55,553 bases of DNA from Desulfuromonadaceae bacterium (lineage in GTDB: Bacteria > Desulfobacterota > Desulfuromonadia > Geobacterales > Pseudopelobacteraceae): positions 1 to 55,553 of the forward strand of contig JAQUHA010000025.1 in assembly GCA_028683855.1 (NCBI GenBank), in the 5' to 3' direction. The position numbers and the translations under genes were made by a program. Below the pieces are notes generated by a model. The model did not search any database. It saw only the letters and a list, made by a program, of their open reading frames with translations, and was not told where the DNA came from. Below are positions 36,830 through 46,917 of this stretch, one piece after another. Each line of letters starts with the position of its first letter. The first letter of the stretch is position 1.

Positions 36830-37825
36830 ATGAAAGTTATCCTCCCGGTTGCCGGTAAAGGGACAAGGTTGCGCCCTCACACTCATACAAAGGCAAAGTC
36901 GCTGGTACACGTTGCCGGCAAGAGGGTTCTTGAACATATCGTTGCCCGTCTGCTTCAGCTTTCAGTGGCAGAGTACATTTTTATTGTTGATGAAAACGGT
37001 GGGCAGATAGAAGAGTTTATGCAGCAGAGATTTCCGGATCTGAACTGCAGCTATATTGTTCAAAAAGAGCGGAAAGGTCCGGCTCATGCTGTCTGGCTTG
37101 CAAATACTCACATTGCAAAAGGTGACGATCTTCTTATTGTTTTCAACGATACAATCTTTGATGCCGAACTTAGCCGCATATCTGAACTTTGCAAGGATTA
37201 CGACGGACTTATCTACTCCAAAGAGGTACTCGATTATCAGCGTTTCGGCGTGAATGTAGTTGAAGATGAGATGATTGTAAATATGATTGAAAAACCTGAT
37301 ACACCAATATCACGTCTAGCTCAGGTTGGTCTTTACTATCTGAAAGACGGCTGCAGTTTTATGGGATATCTGACAAAGACAATAGATGCCGGTGACATGG
37401 TTAAAGGGGAGTTTTACCTGCCGGCGGTATTCATGCGAATGATTAATGACGGTCTAAGGCTTAAGGCTCCTGAGATCGATGCCTGGCTTGACTGTGGAAA
37501 GCCTGAAACAATCCTTGAAACTAATGCCTATCTTCTGCAGGGACGTCATCACATTCATGGCGATGCCGATAACTGCGTGTTTATCGAACCTGTGCATATT
37601 GAGCATGGAGTTACAATAAAAGATAGTGTGATCGGTCCGAATGTTTCTATAGCCTCAGGGAGTATTGTTGAACGGAGTATAATCAAAGATTCGATTATCA
37701 ATGCGAGTTCAATAGTTCGCAATATGGTTCTTACAGACACTATTCTTGGTGATAATGTTCATCTGATCAGTTCGGCAAAAAAAATGAATATCGGTGACCA
37801 TTCCCTTATTGAAATGCAGGGGTGA
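36830..37825 (+). CDS. Sugar-phosphate nucleotidyltransferase with hexapeptide-repeat tail
   Basis: The 331-residue protein starts with the nucleotidyltransferase signature ILPVAGKGTRLRPHTHTKAKSL. IVFNDTIFD is the metal-binding strand, and KPETILETNAYLL follows. The last 90 residues have hexapeptide repeats of the left-handed beta-helix type (VTIKDSVIGPNVSIASGSIV). The family includes glucose-1-phosphate thymidylyl- and mannose-1-phosphate guanylyltransferases. Since gmd follows after 48 bases, making GDP-mannose is one possibility, but the substrate is not certain. The ATG at 36830 has AGAGGA upstream. Confidence 0.85.
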   Translation: MKVILPVAGKGTRLRPHTHTKAKSLVHVAGKRVLEHIVARLLQLSVAEYIFIVDENGGQIEEFMQQRFPDLNCSYIVQKERKGPAHAVWLANTHIAKGDDLLIVFNDTIFDAELSRISELCKDYDGLIYSKEVLDYQRFGVNVVEDEMIVNMIEKPDTPISRLAQVGLYYLKDGCSFMGYLTKTIDAGDMVKGEFYLPAVFMRMINDGLRLKAPEIDAWLDCGKPETILETNAYLLQGRHHIHGDADNCVFIEPVHIEHGVTIKDSVIGPNVSIASGSIVERSIIKDSIINASSIVRNMVLTDTILGDNVHLISSAKKMNIGDHSLIEMQG

Positions 37826-37873
37826 TTTCAACCGTTTAGTTTAATATTACAATTTTATTGGAGTAGAATCAGT

Positions 37874-38992
37874 ATGAAGAAGGCGCTTATTACAGGTATT
37901 ACCGGTCAAGACGGATCGTATCTTGCTGAATTTCTTCTGAATAAAGGGTATGAAGTACATGGGATAAAGAGGCGTGCTTCACTGTTCAATACTCAGCGCG
38001 TCGATCATATTTATCAGGATCCACACATAAAGGATGCCAGTTTCAGGCTCCACTACGGTGATCTGACAGACTCCTCAAATCTTACACGCATTCTGCAGGA
38101 AGTTCAGCCTGATGAGGTATATAACCTTGGCGCGCAGTCCCATGTTGCCGTCAGCTTTGAAGCTCCTGAATATACGGTAGAGACTGATGGTGTCGGTACT
38201 CTTCGTATGTTAGAAGCAATTCGTCTGCTGGGTCTGGATAAAAAGACACGCTTCTATCAGGCATCAACATCCGAGCTGTATGGTCTTGTTCAGGAGACTC
38301 CTCAAAAGGAGACGACTCCATTTTATCCACGCTCACCGTATGCAGTTGCAAAGCTTTACGCCTACTGGATTACTGTCAATTATCGTGAGGCGTACGGGAT
38401 GTACGCCTGTAATGGAATTCTCTTTAATCATGAATCTCCCCGTCGCGGCGAAACCTTCGTTACACGCAAAATAACCCGTGGACTTGCAAATATATCTCAA
38501 GGTCTGGAAGAGTGTTTATATATGGGAAATATTGATTCTCTACGTGACTGGGGACACGCAAGGGATTATGTAAAAATGCAGTGGTTGATGCTGCAGCAGG
38601 AACAGCCGGAAGATTTCGTAATAGCTACGGGGATTCAATACTCCGTTCGTCAGTTCATAATATGGACTGCCGAAGAGCTTGGAATAACTCTGCAATTTAG
38701 AGGAGATGGGGTAGATGAAACTGCATCGGTACTCTCTTTTGATAAAGAGCGTAACCACGGACTTAAAGAGGGAGACGTAATAGTTCGCATTGACCCGCGT
38801 TATTTCCGTCCATCTGAAGTTGAAACGCTTCTGGGTGATCCTTCAAAGGCTAAAGAGAAACTAGGGTGGACTCCGGAAATCACAGCTCAGGAGATGTGTG
38901 CAGAAATGGTCAGATTCGATCTGGAGGAGGCAAAACGCCATGCCTTGCTGAAATCACACGGTTTTAGGGTGGCAGTCAGCACAGAACATTGA
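37874..38992 (+). CDS. gmd: GDP-mannose 4,6-dehydratase
   Basis: Gmd converts GDP-mannose to GDP-4-keto-6-deoxymannose, the precursor of fucose, rhamnose and perosamine sugars for surface polysaccharides. The NAD(P) loop is [16 protein letters not shown] near the start. STSELYG is at about 131-137, and the catalytic Tyr156/Lys160 are in [27 protein letters not shown] is a nearly invariant Gmd block. Length 372 matches E. coli (373). No GDP-fucose synthase or reductase follows, so the end product is unknown. Confidence 0.95.
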   Translation: MKKALITGITGQDGSYLAEFLLNKGYEVHGIKRRASLFNTQRVDHIYQDPHIKDASFRLHYGDLTDSSNLTRILQEVQPDEVYNLGAQSHVAVSFEAPEYTVETDGVGTLRMLEAIRLLGLDKKTRFYQASTSELYGLVQETPQKETTPFYPRSPYAVAKLYAYWITVNYREAYGMYACNGILFNHESPRRGETFVTRKITRGLANISQGLEECLYMGNIDSLRDWGHARDYVKMQWLMLQQEQPEDFVIATGIQYSVRQFIIWTAEELGITLQFRGDGVDETASVLSFDKERNHGLKEGDVIVRIDPRYFRPSEVETLLGDPSKAKEKLGWTPEITAQEMCAEMVRFDLEEAKRHALLKSHGFRVAVSTEH

Positions 38993-39044
38993 AACGCTAT
39001 TTGAAATGCCAAAGCTTTTTACATCTGATTTGCAATATTATGAT

Positions 39045-39074
39045 TTGACAATACATTTCCATAAAGTGTATACA
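39045..39074 (+). promoter_or_regulatory. Promoter of acnB
   Basis: Consensus TTGACA (39045-39050), 18 bases, then TATACA (39069-39074), 73 bases upstream of the acnB start. The leader has no recognisable riboswitch. Confidence 0.6.
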
Positions 39075-39147
39075 CCATACGATTTATACTCGAAGTGAAT
39101 TAGCGGCTTATCCGCTGCACAAATATCCCACAGAGGAGGAACAGTTG

Positions 39148-41688
39148 ATGATTGAAGCGTATCTGGCACATGAGAAGGAGAGGGGGGCACAGGGTATTCC
39201 TGCACTTCCGCTTACTCCTGTACAAACTGCTGAATTGGCAAAACTGCTTGTGAAACCACCTAAAGGGAAGGAAGCGTTCCTTCTTGATTTAATTACCAAT
39301 CGTGTTTCTCCTGGTGTTGATCCCTCTGCCAAAGTCAAGGCTGAATTTCTTGCCGATATTGTCAGCGGGAAGAAGAAGTCTCCGCTTATCGATCCGGTTG
39401 CAGCAGTACGTCTTCTTGGTACGATGATTGGCGGTTACAACGTTGCTCCACTTGTTGCAGCTCTGAAAGATAAAAAACTGGCTGACGAAGCTGCTTGTGC
39501 TCTCTCCGGTATTACTCTTGTTTATGATGCTTTTGATGAAGTGGCAAAGCTTGCAACAAGCGGTAAAAACGCCGCTGCGGCTAAGGTTCTTCAGTCCTGG
39601 GCTGATGCTGATTGGTTCAAAAACCGTAATGGAGTTCCGGATACGATTAAAGTAAAAGTCTATAAGGTAGACGGCGAAATCAATACGGATGATTTTTCTC
39701 CTGCAGGTGATGCCTGGAGTCGTCCGGATATTCCACTTCACGCTCTTGCAATGGGTAAAACACGTTTTAAAGATGGTCTTGCCACTATCGCTAAATTTCG
39801 CGAAGAGGGGTATCAGGTCGCTTTTGTCGGAGACGTTGTCGGAACCGGATCATCCCGTAAGTCAGCCTGTAACTCTGTACTTTGGGCTATTGGCGATGAG
39901 ATTCCATGCGTGCCGAACAAGAAGACAGCTGGTGTAATAATCGGCGGAGTTATCGCACCGATTTTTTTTAATACCGCTCAGGATTCAGGTGCTCTGCCGC
40001 TTAAGGCTGATGTTACTGGTATGAAAACCGGAGATGTAATTGTTATTGACTCAAAAAAAGGTGTTATTACCGACGAAAAAGGGAAGAAGGTTCTCTCTAA
40101 ATTTGAAATAGCTCCAAATACTCTGGCTGATGAATTCCGTGCCGGTGGACGTATTCCGCTTATTATCGGACGCGCTGTAACCGATAAAGCCCGTAAGATT
40201 CTCGGTCTTCCAGCTACCAAAGTATTCACGCTTCCAGACAATCCTAAGCCAAAAGCCAAACAGGCTTTCTCGCTTGCTCAGAAAATGGTCGGTCAGGCTT
40301 GCGGTGTAAATGGAATTCTTCCCGGTACTGCATGTGAACCTAAAATGACAACGGTAGGTTCGCAGGATACAACCGGACCAATGACATCTGACGAGCTTAA
40401 AGAGTTGGCATGTTTGAAATTTCAGGCACCGATGTTCATGCAGTCATTCTGCCACACCGCTGCTTACCCTAAGCCTACAGATGTTCTTATGCACAAAAAT
40501 CTGCCTGACTTCATATCTGAGCGCGGCGGCGTAGCTCTTCGCCCTGGCGATGGTGTAATCCACTCATGGCTAAACCGTCTTCTGCTTCCTGATACCGTTG
40601 GTACAGGTGGTGATTCGCATACTCGTTTCCCTATCGGTATTTCGTTTCCTGCCGGATCCGGTCTTGTCGCTTTTGCAGGAGCCATGGGATTCATGCCCCT
40701 AGATATGCCGGAATCGGTACTTGTACGTTTCAAAGGGAAATTTAATCCCGGCATAACACTTCGTGATGCAGTGAACGCAATACCTTACTGGGCTATCAAG
40801 CAGGGTATGCTGACAGTGCCAAAGAAGAATAAGGTCAATATCTTTAACGGGCGTATTCTTGAGATGGAAGGTCTGCCTGATCTCTCCGTTGAACAGGCAT
40901 TTGAATTGACTGATGCCGCTGCTGAGCGTTCGGCTGCAGCCGGTTGTATTCAGCTTTCAGAGGAGTCAGTTGCCAAGTATCTTAAGTCGAATGTTGCTCT
41001 TATGAAAAAGATGATTGCAGACGGGTATTCCGATCCGCTTACCTTGAAAAACCGCATTAAAGCTGTAGAAGCTTGGCTCAAAAAACCGACCCTTCTCAAA
41101 GCTGACAAGGCTGCCCAGTATGCGGCAGTTATTGAGATAGACCTGAAAGAGATAACTGAGCCGATTCTGGCTTGTCCAAACGATCCTGACGACGTTAAGC
41201 TACTCTCTGAAGTAAAGGGGACTAAAATACAGGATGTATTCCTCGGTTCTTGTATGACAAATATCGGACACTTCCGTGCAGCAGCTGAAATATGGAGAGG
41301 ACAGAAGTTTAATCCTGAAGTCCGTACCTGGATCTGTCCGCCAACCCGCATGGATCAAAAACAGCTTAAAGATGAAGCATACTTCTCTATTTACAGCGCT
41401 TTCGGTGCAAGAATAGAGATAGCAGGCTGTTCTCTCTGTATGGGTAATCAGGCTCGTGTGCCTGATGGAGTGAATATGTTCTCTACATCGACCCGTAACT
41501 TTGATGACCGTATAGGTAATGGAGCCAAGGTATATCTGGGATCAGCAGAACTTGGCGCAGTTGCGGCTCTTTTAGGCAAGCTGCCAACTCCGGCTGAATT
41601 CCTGAAAATATACAATGAGAAAATTGAACCAAATAAAGACAAAATTTATAAGTACCTACAGTTTGACGAGATGCCGGAATACAAGTAA
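39148..41688 (+). CDS. acnB: Aconitate hydratase B (bifunctional aconitase/2-methylisocitrate dehydratase)
   Basis: AcnB interconverts citrate and isocitrate in the TCA cycle with a [4Fe-4S] cluster. The domain order is the B type: N-terminal HEAT-like helices (1-160), then the swivel domain ([19 protein letters not shown]), then the catalytic core. Cluster ligands are C702 ([11 protein letters not shown]) and C761/C764 ([12 protein letters not shown]). [19 protein letters not shown] is also diagnostic. At 846 residues the length is normal (E. coli 865). The ATG at 39148 has AGAGGAGGA upstream. An in-frame TTG at 39145 is not needed. It stands alone, between gmd and a convergent gene. Confidence 0.96.
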   Translation: MIEAYLAHEKERGAQGIPALPLTPVQTAELAKLLVKPPKGKEAFLLDLITNRVSPGVDPSAKVKAEFLADIVSGKKKSPLIDPVAAVRLLGTMIGGYNVAPLVAALKDKKLADEAACALSGITLVYDAFDEVAKLATSGKNAAAAKVLQSWADADWFKNRNGVPDTIKVKVYKVDGEINTDDFSPAGDAWSRPDIPLHALAMGKTRFKDGLATIAKFREEGYQVAFVGDVVGTGSSRKSACNSVLWAIGDEIPCVPNKKTAGVIIGGVIAPIFFNTAQDSGALPLKADVTGMKTGDVIVIDSKKGVITDEKGKKVLSKFEIAPNTLADEFRAGGRIPLIIGRAVTDKARKILGLPATKVFTLPDNPKPKAKQAFSLAQKMVGQACGVNGILPGTACEPKMTTVGSQDTTGPMTSDELKELACLKFQAPMFMQSFCHTAAYPKPTDVLMHKNLPDFISERGGVALRPGDGVIHSWLNRLLLPDTVGTGGDSHTRFPIGISFPAGSGLVAFAGAMGFMPLDMPESVLVRFKGKFNPGITLRDAVNAIPYWAIKQGMLTVPKKNKVNIFNGRILEMEGLPDLSVEQAFELTDAAAERSAAAGCIQLSEESVAKYLKSNVALMKKMIADGYSDPLTLKNRIKAVEAWLKKPTLLKADKAAQYAAVIEIDLKEITEPILACPNDPDDVKLLSEVKGTKIQDVFLGSCMTNIGHFRAAAEIWRGQKFNPEVRTWICPPTRMDQKQLKDEAYFSIYSAFGARIEIAGCSLCMGNQARVPDGVNMFSTSTRNFDDRIGNGAKVYLGSAELGAVAALLGKLPTPAEFLKIYNEKIEPNKDKIYKYLQFDEMPEYK

Positions 41689-41704
41689 TCTGAGCGCAAT
41701 ATTT

Positions 41705-41752
41705 TAGAAGCATACGGCTCATCGGTTTATTCCGATGAGCCGTATGCTTCTA
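41705..41752. terminator. Long perfect hairpin between convergent acnB and the CvfB-like gene
   Basis: A 21-bp perfect inverted repeat (41705-41725 and 41732-41752) with a 6-base loop fills most of the 69-base gap. The arms begin TAGAAGCATACGGC and close on CATCGG/CCGATG. No clear T run follows on either side, so the hairpin is stronger but less classical than usual. It probably stops transcription from both directions. Confidence 0.7.
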
Positions 41753-41757
41753 TCTGC

Positions 41758-42588
41758 TTATCTGCCGGTTAGACGCAAACCATCCGGTTCAATCAAAACC
41801 GCCCCTTCTTTATAGAGACCACCAACCACCTTTTTGAAACTTTTTTTACTCAAACGCAGCAGCTTCCCAATATCTTCAGGAGAACTTTTGTCTGTTAACG
41901 GAAGAAAACCGTGTTGAGCAGTAAGTGCATCAAGTATTGTTCTGCGGTCTTTTTCAGATTGTTCAGCTCCGCTCTCTCTAAGGGTAATATCAATCTTGCC
42001 GTCTTCCCTTATTTTTTTGACATAACCTTGCAGCTGTTCACCATATTTCGGCTTAAGAATTAATTCCGTATTAAAAATAAGCCCACCATATTTATTGTTT
42101 ATTACAACTTTCACACCCAGGTCTGTAAAGGCATAAACAATGAGTTTCACCTCATCCCCTTGAGATAACTCATTGTCACCCGGCAGAATAAACTTATCCA
42201 GTTTTGCAGTTGCGGCAATTCTACCGCTGCTATGGAGATAAATCCTGACCAGTACCATATCTCCGCGTCTTACAGGTTCAATCTGCTCGCCAAATGGTAA
42301 CAGGAGATCCTTCTCAAGTCCCCAGTCAAGAAAAGAGCCTACTGTAGTAGTTTCTATTACCTTAAGAAGGGCGAAGTCATCAACAGTAGCCCTTGGTCTC
42401 CTTGTTGTTGCAGTTAAGCGATTGTCTGAGTCAACGTAGACAAAAACTTCAAGCAGAGTCCCGGGTTCTGCCGTGTCTGGAAGAAGACGTAACGGGAGTA
42501 AGGCATCGCCGAGTTCTGTTTTCAATACTGCGCCTGATGCGGTGATGCGGGAAATTTCCAGTTTGTTGTACTTGCCGATTTGCAGCAT
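41758..42588 (-). CDS. CvfB/YitL-type S1 RNA-binding protein
   Basis: The 276-residue protein shows tandem S1-like OB domains: MLQIGKYNKLEISRITASGA, GSFLDWGLEKDLLLPFGEQ, YGGLIFNTEL and YVKKIREDGKIDITLR. A C-terminal winged-helix segment follows (LLRLSKKSFKKVVGGLYKEG, then IEPDGLRL). This matches CvfB/YitL, an RNA-binding regulator known from Gram-positive bacteria and widespread elsewhere. Its target here is unknown. AAGGGG precedes the ATG. It ends a run of tightly spaced minus-strand genes, 16 bases after the J-domain/LRR gene. Confidence 0.88.
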   Translation of the reverse strand: MLQIGKYNKLEISRITASGAVLKTELGDALLPLRLLPDTAEPGTLLEVFVYVDSDNRLTATTRRPRATVDDFALLKVIETTTVGSFLDWGLEKDLLLPFGEQIEPVRRGDMVLVRIYLHSSGRIAATAKLDKFILPGDNELSQGDEVKLIVYAFTDLGVKVVINNKYGGLIFNTELILKPKYGEQLQGYVKKIREDGKIDITLRESGAEQSEKDRRTILDALTAQHGFLPLTDKSSPEDIGKLLRLSKKSFKKVVGGLYKEGAVLIEPDGLRLTGR

Positions 42589-42604
42589 GATTTACCCCTT
42601 GTTT

Positions 42605-43930
42605 TTAATAGCGCCATTTAAAGCTAACCGTTTTACATCCGGGCATTACTCTGCGAAAAAGGTTGAAACCCTCCTCGGTTGCTTCGGTTCCACTGCAGGT
42701 CAGCCACTTCAAACCGGAAATGAGAGCCAGATTAACAAGCCCTCTATCGGTTATCGGAGTATGATAAACAGACATTCGCTGCAGTGATTTTAGAGGTCTG
42801 AGGAGTGACAAACCCTGATCCGTAATTAGCGTATCAGAGAGATAAAGTTCCTGTAAACCTGTTAAGTGCGAAATCAGGGATAGTAATGAATCGTCACAGT
42901 TATATAAAAAAAGTGACTGAATATCATCAGGCTTAAGCTCGCTTAAAAAATTAGTGTCGAGGCTGTCGGTCGGCTTGATATCAAGTCGAAGTGATGTGTC
43001 CAGAAAAATCTCTTTTGAACCTTTTGCTGAACCAATCCGCTGCCAATCCCTGAAATCCAGCGATGTTGTCTTTCTAACAAAAAGTGTTCCGCAGTTCTGA
43101 TCAGTTGGAAAGCGGACAATACGGGTTTCAAATGATCCGGATAAATTAGTATCTGTTTTTTCTGATTCACCACGTGCTGCTGCCAGACGCCTTCTCATCT
43201 TTGATATGTCTGTATCAAGGGCTCCAGCCATCTCCGCCATTAAATCTATTCCATCGGCAATCGCATCATCCACCCGCTCTTTGAAATGATAAATATCAGT
43301 CTGTTTCAACTCCTCTGTCTGACGGATAACAGCATGGATATTCTGCTGTATTGCTGCAAGCTGCCTAATTACGCGAACAAGTTCCATTGCTATGTCCAGC
43401 TCTGTTCCGTATACGATTGGTGTCTGTTCCCACTCGCTTAGAAGATCTATCAGTACCTGTCTGTTTCCAGACTGATAAGCTTCATTTGCAAGTGCCATCA
43501 ACTCCTGACGTCTGAGGCGTTCGACATCGTCTGCTGCAAGATCAGGGTGGACAGCCTTTGCTACACCCCTGTAAAGTGATTTAAGGCTCAGATTTGCAAC
43601 GTCCTGCTGGATAGTTTCGTCATCATCCAGCAGATCGGTGGTGTGATTTAAATGAGTATGTAAAGGTGACTGTTTCAACTGTTCGTTTGAACAGTCGGAA
43701 GTGGGTTCACCCAAAAGTCCCTTTAGCTGCCACTCCAGATCTTCCAGAGTTTGAATTCTTATGCCAAGGATATCTTCATAAACCTGCTCAAACATCCGTA
43801 TTTCAGCTTTGAGAGCGCTGTAATCGCGATCACGCCGCTGCAGTTCAGATTTTACCTCTGTCAACTGCTGATATTTATGTTCCAGTTCAATCTCTTCGGG
43901 AGTTTTCAGTCTGTTTCTGAAGGGAGTCAT
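42605..43930 (-). CDS. Coiled-coil, J-domain and leucine-rich-repeat protein
   Basis: I do not recognise this 441-residue protein as a named family. Residues 10-70 are charged and heptad-like (coiled coil). Residues 114-165 look like a J domain with the HPD tripeptide intact at 128-130 (SLYRGVAKAVHPDLAADD, then ANEAYQSGN). The middle (180-260) is helical. Residues about 340-430 are leucine-rich repeats (LTGLQELYLSDTLITDQGL, LKSLQRMSVYHTPITDRGL). No signal peptide. An HPD motif implies stimulation of a DnaK-type ATPase. The start overlaps the stop of the Hda-like gene as ATGA, so the products are probably made together. Confidence 0.75.
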   Translation of the reverse strand: MTPFRNRLKTPEEIELEHKYQQLTEVKSELQRRDRDYSALKAEIRMFEQVYEDILGIRIQTLEDLEWQLKGLLGEPTSDCSNEQLKQSPLHTHLNHTTDLLDDDETIQQDVANLSLKSLYRGVAKAVHPDLAADDVERLRRQELMALANEAYQSGNRQVLIDLLSEWEQTPIVYGTELDIAMELVRVIRQLAAIQQNIHAVIRQTEELKQTDIYHFKERVDDAIADGIDLMAEMAGALDTDISKMRRRLAAARGESEKTDTNLSGSFETRIVRFPTDQNCGTLFVRKTTSLDFRDWQRIGSAKGSKEIFLDTSLRLDIKPTDSLDTNFLSELKPDDIQSLFLYNCDDSLLSLISHLTGLQELYLSDTLITDQGLSLLRPLKSLQRMSVYHTPITDRGLVNLALISGLKWLTCSGTEATEEGFNLFRRVMPGCKTVSFKWRY

Positions 43931-44619
43931 AACAAGTTCCCATTAAGCGTGAATTCACGCACTTCACGGGCAAGCGGCAGGGTTATACGGCGCTTTTTAA
44001 CCATTGAAAATTTATACAGTTGCTCAAAAAAAGATATGAGGTCACCCACCTCACGGCTGGTCGTTACAAGTATATAATTTATGACATCATCACTTATCCT
44101 AATCTGACGATCATCAGCTACTTTCTTTATAATCATTTTGCGGGAATTGTCGTCAGAGGTGTCCAGATGGGCAACCAGACCCCATAACAGTCTTGAGGTC
44201 AGATGGTCATCAATATTTAACAGCTCACGCGGAGGAAGAGAGCCTGCCATAGCTATTAAACGACCTGAAGTGTGAAAATCGTTGAAAAGCTGCCAGAGAG
44301 TACGGCGAAGATCCGCATCGTCAGGCATAGCCTGCATATCGTCAATTATGAGCCCGGCAGATTTTGCAAATGTGGATATTAACCTGTCTGGTGTCTGATG
44401 GTCAGTCAGTGAAAGGTAGGGTAATTTTACTCCGGCAATAGATTTAAGAAGATGGGTTTTGCCGGAACCTGATGGACCATAAAGATAGAGGAGTGACTCC
44501 GGATCGGCAGAATCTGCAACACGCAGAGAGAATTTTAGAGCTGCGGCATTCCCTTCGCACGGCACAAAACTGTCAAAGCTGAAACATCGATTGATTGGAA
44601 AATCAAAAAACTGCTGCAT
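43927..44619 (-). CDS. hda: DnaA/Hda-family AAA+ ATPase
   Basis: The 230-residue protein corresponds to DnaA domain III without the DNA-binding domain. Walker A is GPSGSGKTHLL and Walker B is GLIIDDMQ. A sensor region follows (TSRLLWGLV), and the C-terminal lid helices include DDVINYILVTTSREVGDLI. In E. coli, Hda binds the beta clamp and promotes ATP hydrolysis by DnaA. The N-terminus here, MQQFFDFP, resembles a clamp-binding peptide (QLxLF type). The start is uncertain: the ATG at 44619 lies inside the coupling region, and a TTG two codons earlier overlaps the ruvB stop. True Hda function is inferred. Confidence 0.82.
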   Translation of the reverse strand: MQQFFDFPINRCFSFDSFVPCEGNAAALKFSLRVADSADPESLLYLYGPSGSGKTHLLKSIAGVKLPYLSLTDHQTPDRLISTFAKSAGLIIDDMQAMPDDADLRRTLWQLFNDFHTSGRLIAMAGSLPPRELLNIDDHLTSRLLWGLVAHLDTSDDNSRKMIIKKVADDRQIRISDDVINYILVTTSREVGDLISFFEQLYKFSMVKKRRITLPLAREVREFTLNGNLL

Positions 44620-44621
44620 AA

Positions 44622-45653
44622 TCAAAAGAGAAAAGCCTGCGACGATTCCGGGGCTATCCGGTTGAAGTGCAGATAAGCCGCGCGTGTGGCAACTCTTCCG
44701 CGAGGTGTACGATTGATAAAACCATTCTGTATCAAGAATGGTTCGTAAACATCTTCAATAGTGTCGCTCTCTTCACTTATTGCGGCTGCTATTGTATCCA
44801 GTCCGACCGGTCCCCCTCCAAATTTATCAATAATTGTAAGCAAAATCATGCGATCCATCTGGTCAAATCCCATTTCATCTATTTCAAGCAGCTTAAGTGT
44901 TTCTCTTACAACATCAAGCGTGATAACTCCATTCGCACGTACCTGTGCGTAATCGCGGACACGGCGCAGTAGTCGATTTGCAATCCTCGGTGTTCCCCGA
45001 CTGCGTCTTGCAAGTTCATTAGCGCCATGAGGGTCGATTTTCATTCCGAGCAGTCCTGATGATCTGGAAATAATTGTAGCCAGTTCATCAATTGTATAAA
45101 ACTCAAGTCGCGAAATAACGCCAAAGCGGTCTCTGAGGGGGGAGGAGAGAAGTCCGGCTCTTGTGGTTGCGCCGACAAGTGTAAATTTTGGCAGGTCAAG
45201 CTTTATAGAACGCGCACTCGGGCCCTGTCCGATGATAATGTCGAGCTGATAATCCTCCATTGCGGGGTAGAGAATTTCTTCAACTACATGAGAAATGCGA
45301 TGGATTTCATCTATAAAAAGGACATCGTGTGGCTCAAGGTTGGTGAGAATAGCAGCAAGATCGCCTGGACGCTCAATAACCGGGCCTGATGTAGACTTGA
45401 TGTTGACCCCCATTTCACAGGCGATAATGTTTGCAAGAGTAGTCTTGCCTAAACCAGGGGGGCCGTATAAGAGTACATGGTCAAGGGCTTCACCTCTACC
45501 TCTGGCGGCATCTATGAAAAGGCGCAGGTTCCCCTTTATTTTTTCCTGACCGATGTAATCATCAAAAGTTCTGGGTCTTAGGGTTGTGTCGTATTGTGAG
45601 TCGTCATCACGCTTTTCTGGACTGATTGCACGAATTTTGGCTGAATCTGTCAT
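44622..45653 (-). CDS. ruvB: Holliday junction branch-migration ATPase RuvB
   Basis: RuvB drives branch migration with RuvA. The 343-residue protein has [18 protein letters not shown], Walker [12 protein letters not shown], Walker B FIDEIHR, and [20 protein letters not shown]. The C-terminal winged helix has TPRGRVAT. No ruvA or ruvC is next to it; the gene follows hisS instead, with a one-base TAATG overlap. Identification is secure. Confidence 0.97.
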   Translation of the reverse strand: MTDSAKIRAISPEKRDDDSQYDTTLRPRTFDDYIGQEKIKGNLRLFIDAARGRGEALDHVLLYGPPGLGKTTLANIIACEMGVNIKSTSGPVIERPGDLAAILTNLEPHDVLFIDEIHRISHVVEEILYPAMEDYQLDIIIGQGPSARSIKLDLPKFTLVGATTRAGLLSSPLRDRFGVISRLEFYTIDELATIISRSSGLLGMKIDPHGANELARRSRGTPRIANRLLRRVRDYAQVRANGVITLDVVRETLKLLEIDEMGFDQMDRMILLTIIDKFGGGPVGLDTIAAAISEESDTIEDVYEPFLIQNGFINRTPRGRVATRAAYLHFNRIAPESSQAFLF

Positions 45654-46906
45654 TACTTAACTGCTCCAAGCAGTAACTTTATACCGTCAACTGTCAGAGC
45701 GGATTCACTCTGCAGTCCATCTTCCATTCTCTTAAAAACGGCTTTTCCTGTAGCAATCTCATTTTCACCTATTACAACGCTAAAGCGGCACTTTAATTTA
45801 TCAGCTCTACGCATCTGACTTTTAAGGCTTTTTGATTCACAATCCATTTCAACCCTTATACCTGACTTTAGCAATCCATCCATGAGTGTGAATGCCATAT
45901 CCCGCTCAGAACTGCCAATAGTCGCTATAAACAGCTCGGGATTGGAGGTGAAATCTTTGTTTTCGAGCAGGAGAGCAACCCGTTCCAACCCCATAGCAAA
46001 ACCTATTCCCGGAATTGATGGGCCACCCAGTTGCGATATAAGACCGTCGTAACGACCGCCGGCGGCAACAGCTGATTGAGATCCCAGAAGCCCTGTAACC
46101 ATCTCAAAGGTTGTTCTTGTATAGTAATCCAGACCGCGTACCATTCTGGAGTTTATGCTGTAAGGGGTTGCGGAGAGATCGAGATATCGCTTAACGCTGT
46201 TGAAGTGGTTATCACACTCATTACATAGATGCTCCAGTACCGAAGGAGCTGCTGCAGTTGCTTCTGCACATCCTGGAATTTTACAGTCGAGAGTCCTTAG
46301 TGGATTTGTCGTAAAGCGCCGTTTACAATCGTCGCATAGAGTTTCAATCCGCTGCTGAAGAAATTGCTGTAATGCCCTACGGTAATTGGGACGGCATTCA
46401 GGACAACCAAGAGAGTTTATCTGAAGAGTCGGTTCGGTAAGGCTGATTTCTCTAAAAAACAGTGTTAGCATATTAAGGAGCTGTGCGTCTGCCAACGGGT
46501 CATTTACACCGGTAATTTCAGCTCCAATCTGGTGGAACTGTCTATAACGCCCCTTCTGAGGGCGTTCGTACCGAAACATCGGACCCATATAGTAAAGTTT
46601 GGCAATCGGATCCAGAGCATAAATCTTATTTTCAATAAAAGAGCGCATAACACCGGCTGTTCCTTCAGGGCGGAGTGTTACGCTGTTGTCACCCTTGTCT
46701 GTAAAGGTATACATCTCCTTCTCAACAATATCAGTTGCATCGCCAATCGAGCGTGAGAACAGTTCGGTTTTTTCCACTATAGGAACTCTGATTTCTCCAA
46801 AACCATTCAGTTCAAAAACACGCCTTGCCGTCTGTTCAATATACTGCCATCTTCTGCTTTCATCGGGTAGAATGTCGTTAAAACCTTTAACTGCTTTAAG
46901 TGCCAC
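45653..46906 (-). CDS. hisS: Histidyl-tRNA synthetase
   Basis: HisS charges tRNA-His. The 417-residue protein has class II motif 1 near the N-terminus ([28 protein letters not shown]), motif 2 [21 protein letters not shown], and the histidine-specific block [13 protein letters not shown]. Motif 3 includes [12 protein letters not shown] CxxC pair set in the insertion (residues about 178-235) may bind metal. The start is a GTG with GAGGTG upstream, 11 bases after the GGDEF gene. Confidence 0.97.
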   Translation of the reverse strand: MALKAVKGFNDILPDESRRWQYIEQTARRVFELNGFGEIRVPIVEKTELFSRSIGDATDIVEKEMYTFTDKGDNSVTLRPEGTAGVMRSFIENKIYALDPIAKLYYMGPMFRYERPQKGRYRQFHQIGAEITGVNDPLADAQLLNMLTLFFREISLTEPTLQINSLGCPECRPNYRRALQQFLQQRIETLCDDCKRRFTTNPLRTLDCKIPGCAEATAAAPSVLEHLCNECDNHFNSVKRYLDLSATPYSINSRMVRGLDYYTRTTFEMVTGLLGSQSAVAAGGRYDGLISQLGGPSIPGIGFAMGLERVALLLENKDFTSNPELFIATIGSSERDMAFTLMDGLLKSGIRVEMDCESKSLKSQMRRADKLKCRFSVVIGENEIATGKAVFKRMEDGLQSESALTVDGIKLLLGAVK

Positions 46907-46917
46907 TTTTCACCTCA

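Noticed and set aside
39289-39741. Long antisense frames under acnB and other genes
   Set aside because: They mirror the codon pattern of strongly supported genes on the other strand and carry no domains.
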